DNA of 64,000 nt from NCBI GenBank assembly GCA_029935315.1, contig JAOZKN010000002.1:18284-82283 (forward strand), written 5' to 3'. A program made the position numbers and the translations under genes. The stretch comes from Desulfocapsa sp. GTDB taxonomy: Bacteria; Desulfobacterota; Desulfobulbia; Desulfobulbales; Desulfocapsaceae. Every line of letters begins with the position of its first letter. Within the stretch, counting starts at the first letter, position 1. Below, piece after piece: positions 56,979 to 64,000 of this stretch. Below the pieces are notes generated by a model that saw only the letters and a program-made list of their open reading frames with translations, ran no database searches and was not told the origin of the DNA.

Positions 56979-57366
56979 CTAGTTGAGGCAAAAAGAGCAT
57001 TTCCCTGCTTTCTGTAGTCCCGTATCTTCTGGCTCCAGTTGGACCCGTCTCACACCTGTCCCGACTTCCCAGTCAATATTTGGCCAGTCCTCAATGTGCA
57101 GCGGCGCAAACTCTCCAGTGTAGCGGTCAGACCACCCAACCCCTGGGGCCGATGACAATTTCGTTTACTTTCAGGTAGATCTCAAGGCGCAGCTCTTCTA
57201 TAGTATTATCAGCTCCTGCGTATCAACGGGCTGGATCAGGGATTTTCTCCTCATTGGCCGGGCTATGAGGAGCCCGTTTACTGCGGTGACTGATAGGCCA
57301 GGTGGTGGGCGAAGGGGAGTCTTTGTGGTCAGTGTTCAGCAGTGGGGACAGCTCTACGGAATAACA
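56979..57366 (-). pseudogene. Decayed reading frame of unknown product
   Basis: On the minus strand from about 57366 down to the TAG at 56979-56981 an open phase of plausible composition (KRAPHSPANEEKIPDPAR, ADNTIEELRLEIYLKV, then GWSDRYTGEFAPLHIEDWPN and VRRVQLEPEDTGLQKAGK) can be followed only by allowing one in-frame stop and one frameshift near 57135-57150. It does not match a family I know. It may be a gene remnant of the accessory region, or chance in GC-rich DNA. Confidence 0.35.
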
Positions 57367-57406
57367 AAAGCTAATGCAATATCCAATGGTTCTGATGGGT
57401 GGCCTT

Positions 57407-57554
57407 TTGATGTTGCTGCTTTGGTGGGAATATTATAGGATATTTTTTATGAGTTATGATTTATGCGGGAATGTAGACGGCTTGTGGTTGTTGCCATCTA
57501 TTCTGCCGGAAGTTATGGTGCAGGAAAGCCACAAAAAACATCTGGCAGAACTGG
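57407..57554. repeat. Direct repeat, copy A (upstream of RCC1 gene)
   Basis: A 148-base stretch with about 85% identity by eye to 63086-63226: shared TTTGGTGG..AATATTA, ATTTATGCGGGAATGT, GACGGCTTGTG and CATCTATTCTGCCGGAAG, GTTATGGTGCAGGAA, CATCTGGCAG. The copies are 5.7 kb apart in the same orientation and flank the RCC1 and hybrid kinase genes. The differences do not favour one reading frame. Confidence 0.85.
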
Positions 57555-57666
57555 GTTTAGTCCATTTTTGAGTACTGATTTAGTGGGGCTGGAGCCGCTT
57601 TTTCTCCTGGTACTTTCCCAACGGAAAGCGAATTCTTATCATTCATTTAAATGGGAACACAAAATA

Positions 57667-60057
57667 ATGACACACAAAAGAATCCAATTTCTTGGCAGTT
57701 ATCTGTTTATCAGCCTCTTTCTTATATGTACCGCTGCCTCGGCCACTGAGCCCATGGTTTCTGCAGGCAGCTACCATTCCCTGGCTCTAAAGGGAGATGG
57801 AACAGTATGGAGCTGGGGATTGAACATTGACGGGCAGTTGGGAAATGACTCCCGCAAGGACAGTCTGGAGCCGGTACAGGTGATCAATCTCAAGGATGCC
57901 ATCTCAATTGCCGCCGGTGGGCGTCATAACCTTGCTCTTAAAAACAATGGTACTGTCTGGGCATGGGGAAGTAACCGGGGCGGACAACTGGGAGACGACT
58001 CAACCTCACAGCAGAATACACCTGTTCAGGTACAGCAGTCTGGTGGAAGTCCACTCGATTCTGTTATCGCCATTGCTGCCGGAGAAGGTCACAGCATGGC
58101 TTTGAAAAGTGACGGCACCATCTGGGGCTGGGGAGGTAATTATTATGGGCAGCTCGGAGATAACTCCACCACAGATCGCCACCAGGCTGTGCAGGTGGCA
58201 GCACTCACTAATGTTATTGCAATATCCGGTGGCTGGCAGCACAGCATGGCCCTTAAAAAGGATGGTACCGTCTGGGCATGGGGAGGCAATTGGTATGGTC
58301 AGCTCGGGAATAACAGCACCAATGCAAGCCATGTTCCCGCCCAGGTACAGGATGGCTCAGGCAATTACCTTAGAACAGTTACAGAAATCGGTGCCAACAG
58401 GGATCAGAGTTATGCTCTGTTGCAGGATACAAGCGTTAAAGGATGGGGGTATCTACTGGACGGCAGCGGCACAACGGATGCCCTTGTCCCTGTTACTGTT
58501 GTGGACGGCAACAATGTTGCCCTGAGCCAGGTAAAAAAAATCAGCCGGGGAAAAGGAAACCATTTGCTGGCCATTAAGACAGATGGAACGGCATGGGCTG
58601 GAGGGTTTAATTTTTCGGGAGAACTCAATGACGGGAGCACGACTTCCAAGCCTTATGCTGTACAGGTTTATGGCCTTGATGGTTCTTTTCTTGGTGGTGT
58701 AATTGATGTCAGCGCAGGAGAGTATCACTCCCTTGCTCTTCTTTCCACTGGCAAAGTAATCTCCTGGGGTGACAATGCAGAAGGGCAGTTAGGAACCGGC
58801 ACCACACAGAACAGCGCCCACCCGGTTCAGGTTATTCACCCAGACTCCACTCCGGTGACCACCAGCATCCATATAGCAACGGGAGATTCCCATGTGGTCA
58901 GTTTGCAGGCTGACAGGACGCTATTATCCTGGGGATCCAACAGCTTCGGCTCCCTGGGAAATGACAGCCGTAACCACAGCTCCACCGCAACCCCGGTGCT
59001 TCAGGCAGATGGAACGCCCTTGAGCGATATCATATCAGTCGCTGCAGGAGGTGGTTTCACCCTGGCATTAAAAAGTGATGGAACTGTCTGGGCATGGGGA
59101 AACAACTGGCGTGGACAATTGGGTAATGACAGCAATACGGATAGCGCTGTTCCGGTCCAGATCCTCTGTGACTCTAATATTTCCCATCCTCCCCTGGCCG
59201 ATATCATCGCCATAGCTGCAGGGAGATACTTCGGTATGGCCCTTGACAGCAGCAACAACGTCTGGACCTGGGGAAGTAACAGCTCAGGACAACTGGGCGA
59301 CGGCACAACTGACTCCAGGAACTTTGCCCACCAGATTCCCACGTTTGCAACTGTAACCGCTATTGCCGCAGGGGATTCCCATGCCTTGGCCCTGAAAAGT
59401 GACTATCAGGTCGCAGCATGGGGAGGGAATTATGCCGGACAACTGGGAACTGAAAACTACGATGACGCGCTTACTCCCCAAGGTGTACGTGGGAAATATC
59501 TAGGTACAAGTTACATAATTAATAGCATAGCTCAAATCAGCGCCAAGGGTGCTTTTAGCATGGCATTAAAAACTGATGGGACACTCCTGACCTGGGGGGA
59601 TAACCGTTCTGGACAGCTGGCCTCTCTCTCTCCGGGTTATGATAGAAACTATGCCGATTATGCCGTAGACAACTTTTTCGCCTCCCTGAGTGGTGTCACC
59701 GGTATCACTGCAGGAACTTACCACGTTCTTGCCATACAGAATTCTCAGGTTCTGGCCTGGGGCGACAATTATGAAGGACAGCTTGGTAACGGCACACTCC
59801 AGGGGACAAATATTCCCACACCAATAATAAGCAGTGATGGCAGTACATTCAACAATGCTGTTCAGGTTAGCGCCGGTCCTTCAAGCTCCGTTATCAGAAA
59901 GGCTGATGGAACGGTGTGGAGCATTGGAAGCAATGACTACGGAGAGCTGGGAGACGGCAGCAGGGAGTGGAAGGCCTTTGAGGTAAAGGATTTTCTCGCC
60001 AAAGGCAACTTTCCGTGGACCATGTTTCTCCCTGGGATTATTAACGGTGCCAGGTAA
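57667..60057 (+). CDS. Secreted RCC1-repeat protein (14 repeats)
   Basis: A 796-residue protein starting MTHKRIQFLGSYLFISLF with a signal peptide (cleavage near ASA-TEP). The mature part consists of about 14 repeats of roughly 50 residues of the form AAGxxHSLALKxDGTVWAWGxNxxGQLG, the RCC1/BNR-like beta-propeller blade; 14 blades would make two seven-bladed propellers. No anchor or catalytic domain is seen; the C-terminus ends after KGNFPWTMFLPGIINGAR. The ATG at 57667 follows the repeat; the frame upstream is repeat-derived. Function (surface or periplasmic binding) is unknown. Confidence 0.88.
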   Translation: MTHKRIQFLGSYLFISLFLICTAASATEPMVSAGSYHSLALKGDGTVWSWGLNIDGQLGNDSRKDSLEPVQVINLKDAISIAAGGRHNLALKNNGTVWAWGSNRGGQLGDDSTSQQNTPVQVQQSGGSPLDSVIAIAAGEGHSMALKSDGTIWGWGGNYYGQLGDNSTTDRHQAVQVAALTNVIAISGGWQHSMALKKDGTVWAWGGNWYGQLGNNSTNASHVPAQVQDGSGNYLRTVTEIGANRDQSYALLQDTSVKGWGYLLDGSGTTDALVPVTVVDGNNVALSQVKKISRGKGNHLLAIKTDGTAWAGGFNFSGELNDGSTTSKPYAVQVYGLDGSFLGGVIDVSAGEYHSLALLSTGKVISWGDNAEGQLGTGTTQNSAHPVQVIHPDSTPVTTSIHIATGDSHVVSLQADRTLLSWGSNSFGSLGNDSRNHSSTATPVLQADGTPLSDIISVAAGGGFTLALKSDGTVWAWGNNWRGQLGNDSNTDSAVPVQILCDSNISHPPLADIIAIAAGRYFGMALDSSNNVWTWGSNSSGQLGDGTTDSRNFAHQIPTFATVTAIAAGDSHALALKSDYQVAAWGGNYAGQLGTENYDDALTPQGVRGKYLGTSYIINSIAQISAKGAFSMALKTDGTLLTWGDNRSGQLASLSPGYDRNYADYAVDNFFASLSGVTGITAGTYHVLAIQNSQVLAWGDNYEGQLGNGTLQGTNIPTPIISSDGSTFNNAVQVSAGPSSSVIRKADGTVWSIGSNDYGELGDGSREWKAFEVKDFLAKGNFPWTMFLPGIINGAR

Positions 60058-60349
60058 GGGAAAGAGTGTAGAAATACTTTCGGCCCATTGAGAAAAACAA
60101 GGCCTGGAGTTCCAAACCCCATCCGGCAATTTTCCTGATTGACTGCAGGTGTCACGTGGTGGTGATCATACCAAAATGTTATCAAATCCATGTGAAAAAG
60201 GCATTGGACAAACCATATATCACGAGGTACACATATACTCCGTATGTAGTATTCTTTTTGTTGAACAGTGGGCTGCATAACAGGCCTTTTGCACTTCAGG
60301 GAAAATATTTGTCGTTACCCGGACCCTGACTGATAGAAAAAAGCAAGAC

Positions 60350-63001
60350 ATGCTGGAGAAAGATAATCCTGTCATGCAACAAACAAGCAACAAAAATAAT
60401 AGAAACGTACAACTCATACTGACACTCACCTTTGCCGTTCTGGCAGCAGCTGTGTTCTTTTATTTAGACAGCAAAAGAAATCACAACCAGCAGCAACATC
60501 TCCAACGCGTTACAGCAAGATATGAATCGGCCTATAAAATTATTTACAGTCAGCATAAGCGAATGGCCACGACTCTTCGGGCAGGGATCATGGACAGATT
60601 CAAGATTGCAGATCTCTATCAAAAATTAGTCACTGCCAATGACGAAGAGAAAATCCGGATCCGCCAGGAGTTGTTAACCAGGGTAATGCCACGCTATAAA
60701 ATGTTTCAGGAGACAATTCAACTGAGACAGCTCCATTTTCATCTTCGCAACAATGAATCCTTCCTGCGTCTTCACCGACCTGAAAAATTTGGTGACAATT
60801 TAACGGGCATACGGGACACTGTTGCCTATGTCAACAGAGAACAAGCCCCCATTGACGGCTTTGAAAATGGTAGAATATACGACGGTTATCGATTTGTTTT
60901 CCCCATTACCGCCAGTGACGGGGTGCATCTGGGCAGCATGGAAATGTCATTTGGCCTGGAGTCAATAACAGCTGCCATGATGGGGCAATATAACGTGCTC
61001 TGTAATTTTCTCATCGATGAAACTCTTATAGAGGCAAAGACATTCCCTGAAGAGATCAGGGAAAATTATGCAACATCACCTTTCAACGGCTACTTATACG
61101 ATAAAAAAGTATTAGCGGAACTTGAAAAAGTATCCCAAAAAAAGTTGAAGGATCTTAAGCCGTGCCAAGAGACAGCTGTTGAGATGTGTACCAATGCCGG
61201 TAAAGAACTGGCAATATCAGTCCATGATTCCAGTAACGATGCCGTCTACACCACTATCCCTGTTTTTCATCCTTTGACAAATAAGACAGTCGCCGTATTC
61301 GTAACCAGAAGCAAATCAGCTTTCTTCACTACTCAAGCGGATCATTTCAAAACTGTTTTTTTTATGGGACTATTGTTGCTGGGTATGACTTCAATAGCCT
61401 TTTACATGCAGTATAATAGAAGAAAGGCGCTTGAAACAACCATGACCCTGTTGCAGCGGGAACGGGATATGTTCATGCAGGGATCGGTTATGACCTTTAC
61501 CTGGCAGAACAGTGAAAACTGGCCGGTGGAACAGGTCTCTAGTAATGTCCTCACTCTTTTAGGATATCACGCAGATGAATTTCTTGACGGTTCTGTGTTG
61601 TACGCCCCGCTCATTCATCCAGATGACCAGCAAATGGTAATGGATAAGGTAACCAGAATAGAAGGATCTAAAGAGAACTGCTTTACCCATGAACCGTATC
61701 GGCTTATAACTCGTGCTGGTGAAATCGTCTGGATACTTGATAATACCACCGTCATTAGAGACAAGCAGAACCAGATTACTCATTTCCAAGGATACCTTGT
61801 CGATATCACGACAACAGTTCAGCTGGAAGGAGAAAAAAAAGCCATTGAGGTTACACTGCAGCGAAACAAAAAAATGCAAGCCATCGGATTAATGGCCGGT
61901 GGGGTTGCACATGACCTCAACAATATTCTCACCGGTATTACCGGATATCCGGATATCATGCTTTCAAAGCTACCGGCTGAAAGTGAGTTACGAATACCTC
62001 TGTCAGCGATCAAAGAATCAGGTGAGCGTGCGGCGGCAGTGATTGCCGATTTACTCACCGTGGCCCGTGGTGTCGCCAGCACCATGGTAAGTACTAATCT
62101 GAACACCCTGATTACTGAATATTTCAATTCCCCTGAAGGCCGTCAGGTACAAACACTCTATCAGCAGATTCATTTCCAACAGATACTTGGAAAAGATTTA
62201 CCGGGCATCTCCTGTTCATCGATACATATTAAAAAGTGTATCATGAACCTGGTGATAAATGCTGCTGAAGCTATAGATAGCTCAGGAACCATAACAGTAA
62301 GCACTGCATCTGTTGTCCCGGAGTTACAGTGGGCAAAAGAGAACGGACTGAAACAGATACAATATATCCTCCTTACAGTAGCAGATACAGGAGCAGGCAT
62401 CCCAAAGAAGGATATTGATCACATTTTTGAACCATTTTATACCAAAAAAGTGATGGGAAGAAGCGGAACAGGTCTCGGACTGGCAGTAGTCTGGAATACC
62501 ATGGAAGACCACAAGGGAAAAATATTTGTGAAAAGCAGTGAAAAGGGAACCTGTTTTCAACTCTATTTTCCTGCCACCGCGAAGGAAGAAGCTGCTCACA
62601 CCGATACTACCAGATTGAAACCGATGGGCGGAAACAATGAGCATATTCTGGTTGTGGATGATGAACCGCAGCTGAGGGATATCGCCAGCCAGATGTTACA
62701 GTCCATGGGTTACGATGTCATTTCTGTCTGCTCTGGCGAAAAGGCGATCCAGTATGTGGAGCAGAATCCAGTTGATTTACTGGTAATTGATATGCTGATG
62801 GAGCCTGGGATGAACGGTTGCCAAACCTATGAGCAGATACTGGAAATGTACCCTGGGCAGAAAGCTGTTATTGCCAGTGGATTCGCTGACAGTGCTGATG
62901 TCAAGACGACGCTTGAACTCGGTGCCAGTGGGTTTATCAAAAAACCTTACTCAATGAATCAGCTTGGTCGAACCGTTGTGGAAGCATTAAGGAACCCTTA
63001 A
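60350..63001 (+). CDS. Hybrid histidine kinase with periplasmic sensor
   Basis: An 883-residue sensor kinase. Membrane helix (about 23-42), periplasmic domain of about 290 residues (GRIYDGYRFVFPITASDG and a Cys pair region KPCQETAVEMC), second helix (about 330-352), PAS domain (about 375-500), HisKA (GLMAGGVAHDLNNILTGITG), HATPase (GRSGTGLGLAVVWNTMEDHKG) and receiver (VIDMLMEPGMNGC). The transmitter-receiver part is close to that of the kinase at 47.7 kb, while the sensors differ. It is the only gene between the RCC1 protein and the second repeat; co-function with RCC1 protein is conjecture. Start 60350 or 60374. Confidence 0.92.
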   Translation: MLEKDNPVMQQTSNKNNRNVQLILTLTFAVLAAAVFFYLDSKRNHNQQQHLQRVTARYESAYKIIYSQHKRMATTLRAGIMDRFKIADLYQKLVTANDEEKIRIRQELLTRVMPRYKMFQETIQLRQLHFHLRNNESFLRLHRPEKFGDNLTGIRDTVAYVNREQAPIDGFENGRIYDGYRFVFPITASDGVHLGSMEMSFGLESITAAMMGQYNVLCNFLIDETLIEAKTFPEEIRENYATSPFNGYLYDKKVLAELEKVSQKKLKDLKPCQETAVEMCTNAGKELAISVHDSSNDAVYTTIPVFHPLTNKTVAVFVTRSKSAFFTTQADHFKTVFFMGLLLLGMTSIAFYMQYNRRKALETTMTLLQRERDMFMQGSVMTFTWQNSENWPVEQVSSNVLTLLGYHADEFLDGSVLYAPLIHPDDQQMVMDKVTRIEGSKENCFTHEPYRLITRAGEIVWILDNTTVIRDKQNQITHFQGYLVDITTTVQLEGEKKAIEVTLQRNKKMQAIGLMAGGVAHDLNNILTGITGYPDIMLSKLPAESELRIPLSAIKESGERAAAVIADLLTVARGVASTMVSTNLNTLITEYFNSPEGRQVQTLYQQIHFQQILGKDLPGISCSSIHIKKCIMNLVINAAEAIDSSGTITVSTASVVPELQWAKENGLKQIQYILLTVADTGAGIPKKDIDHIFEPFYTKKVMGRSGTGLGLAVVWNTMEDHKGKIFVKSSEKGTCFQLYFPATAKEEAAHTDTTRLKPMGGNNEHILVVDDEPQLRDIASQMLQSMGYDVISVCSGEKAIQYVEQNPVDLLVIDMLMEPGMNGCQTYEQILEMYPGQKAVIASGFADSADVKTTLELGASGFIKKPYSMNQLGRTVVEALRNP

Positions 63002-63085
63002 GCAATGTTTAAAAAAACAGAAATAGGCCTATCCTGCATAATTTGATTTGGTTAGATATCAGACTTCTCTCAGTGTCCCGGCTTA

Positions 63086-63226
63086 TTGATGTTTTTGTTT
63101 TGGTGGTAATATTACAGGGTGTTTTTTATGATTTATGCGGGAATGTGGACGGCTTGTGATTGTTAGCATCTATTCTGCCGGAAGTTATGGTGCAGGAAGG
63201 CCGCAAAAACCATCTGGCAGCACTGG
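63086..63226. repeat. Direct repeat, copy B (beside IS3 remnant)
   Basis: Second copy of the repeat at 57407-57554, about 85% identical by eye and in direct orientation. It lacks a 5-base GTTAT-like insertion of copy A near the ATTTATGCGGG segment. It ends 35 bases before the transposase fragment. Confidence 0.85.
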
Positions 63227-63260
63227 TCTCACTCACCCTTAGATAAAACGAGTCTAAAGC

Positions 63261-63371
63261 CTAGATCAGATTTCTGGCTGCCTCTGTAATTTTGTAATGC
63301 TGTTCCGTAACAAGTTTTACAGCTTCTCCTTTGAATTCACCTGTGTGATTTCTGCGTTTGCTTTTCTTCAT
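63261..63371 (-). pseudogene. IS3-family transposase orfA, N-terminal fragment
   Basis: Read on the minus strand from ATG 63371: MKKSKRRNHTGEFKGEAVKL, then VTEQHYKITEAARNLI and a stop at 63261-63263. This is the helix-turn-helix start of the IS3-family OrfA (typically followed by GI and the rest of a ~90-100 residue protein); everything beyond EAARNL is lost. A GGAGGTG ribosome-binding site precedes the ATG, and the upstream TGGACAC... sequence to about 63436 resembles the IS left end. The remainder of the element is absent. Confidence 0.82.
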
Positions 63372-63546
63372 ATGAACACCTCCAAAGAGCAGTCTCACCG
63401 CTCTTGTTTTGTGTCCACTTTTTCTATATCACCTCAATATGCAGGTGGGTTTAATTTTAGCACATCCTTCAGGTTTGCGGATATCTGGCTTAGCCAGTAT
63501 AAATGAGTTTCATGTACTCATCACTTCAATTTATGGATAAATAAAA

Positions 63547-64000
63547 ATGTGGAAAGATAAAGGACAGCGACTGTACTTGTTGCCAACTATCACTTTGATC
63601 CTGATACTTATAGTCTCTGCGGGATTGCGATTTTGGGAGATAGGCGCTGAATCTTTATGGAATGATGAGCTTTCAAGCTGGGTGCAAGGTGATTACAATT
63701 CAATCGAAGAAGTTGTTAACGAAGGTGTAAGGCCAGATGTCCATCCTCCTGGATATCAAATTTTACTTCATTTTGTCATAAAGTACGTCGGTGAAACTGA
63801 GGTAGTATTGAGATTGCCTTCAGCTATTGCAGGCATCTTATCTGTTTTTGTGCTGTACCTTATTGGAACCCGACTATATTCCAGGAAAGAAGGGTTGACA
63901 GCCGCAGCTATTCTCGCAGTTTCGTGGGGCCCTATATTTTATGCTCAGGAAGCACGGGCCTATAGCATCTTGATGTTGACAACATCAGTGTCATTTTATT
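63547..64000 (+). CDS. ArnT/PMT-like membrane glycosyltransferase (GT39-like), 3' end cut
   Basis: Reading from ATG 63547 to the window end (151 residues) without a stop: a membrane helix (residues 10-28), then the loop GAESLWNDELSSWVQ with the conserved Asp-Glu near the first helix, VRPDVHPPGYQILLHF and further helices with VLRLPSAIAGILSV and FYAQEARAYSILML. This is the dolichyl-phosphate-mannose mannosyltransferase/ArnT superfamily pattern of polyprenyl-phosphate-sugar transferases. The gene continues past the window. Confidence 0.85.
   Translation, partial: MWKDKGQRLYLLPTITLILILIVSAGLRFWEIGAESLWNDELSSWVQGDYNSIEEVVNEGVRPDVHPPGYQILLHFVIKYVGETEVVLRLPSAIAGILSVFVLYLIGTRLYSRKEGLTAAAILAVSWGPIFYAQEARAYSILMLTTSVSFY

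Larger units (their letters stand above)
63002..63546. other. Intergenic region with direct repeat B and IS3 remnant
   Basis: 545 bases without an intact gene. It holds repeat copy B (63086-63226), a transposase fragment (63261-63371) with its upstream DNA to about 63436, and AT-rich sequence leading to the glycosyltransferase gene. Confidence 0.7.

Noticed and set aside
57374..57571. 65-codon plus-strand frame upstream of the RCC1 gene
   Set aside because: It runs through the direct repeat; the second copy of the repeat has a stop in this phase, so coding is not conserved.

Overview
The window looks like one chromosomal contig from a sulfate-reducing or sulfur-disproportionating member of the Desulfobacterota, most likely a Desulfobulbales relative. 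This placement is an inference. It rests on the gene order pyrH-frr-uppS-cdsA-dxr-rseP-tsaB-ispG-proS, a reverse rubrerythrin, a DUF3786 iron-sulfur protein, corrinoid- and dehydratase-type ASKHA activators, RNase Y in a Gram-negative cell (LptG, LolA, Pal, Skp, heptose kinase), and dispersed palindromes of a kind I associate with this group. GC content is moderate, and the first 55 kb is mostly housekeeping DNA with tight gene overlaps.

Layout. 1-11.5 kb is a plus-strand block for nucleotide, translation, isoprenoid, phospholipid and envelope-protease functions, ending in a (p)ppGpp synthetase whose hydrolase site is degenerate and a zinc-ribbon/Smr protein. 11.6-13 kb holds an FKBP isomerase, a 52-residue Lys/Cys-rich protein and an Lpp-like lipoprotein around a shared terminator. 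13-19.4 kb is redox and ASKHA rich: DUF362, a ferredoxin-nitroreductase fusion, a minus-strand operon crcB-lptG-Cys-rich protein-HgdC-like activase, and a RACo-like protein lacking its ferredoxin domain. 19.5-25.7 kb has a DHH phosphoesterase, two tandem GlgC paralogues, tRNA-Arg(CCU), a zinc metallopeptidase, a nitroreductase and reverse rubrerythrin. 25.9-32 kb carries YihY, a hybrid histidine kinase, MoaE and an MltD-like lytic transglycosylase. 32-37.3 kb has Nudix, zapB-zapA-6S RNA, rny, tyrS and a Fur-family regulator. 37.4-47.7 kb has a radical SAM pair, glycogen phosphorylase, Pal, Skp, DUF3786-heptose kinase and yicC-remA-gmk-rlmB.

The last 16 kb is more accessory: two paralogous hybrid histidine kinases (47.7 and 60.4 kb), a RiPP-maturase-type B12/radical SAM protein without an obvious precursor, lolA-murI, FmdB, a GGDEF/EVL protein of different base composition, a decayed reading frame, a secreted 14-repeat RCC1 protein, a ~140 bp direct repeat bracketing the RCC1/kinase segment, an IS3-family remnant, and a membrane glycosyltransferase cut by the window end.

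The two tandem GlgC proteins and GlgP make a glycogen synthesis/breakdown theme, and reverse rubrerythrin with the Fur-family regulator suggests oxygen defence in an anaerobe. I see no CRISPR array, prophage or complete insertion sequence. The least explained items are the ASKHA/Cys-rich pair, the ferredoxin-less RACo-like protein, the orphan RiPP-type maturase and the RCC1/kinase segment between repeats.
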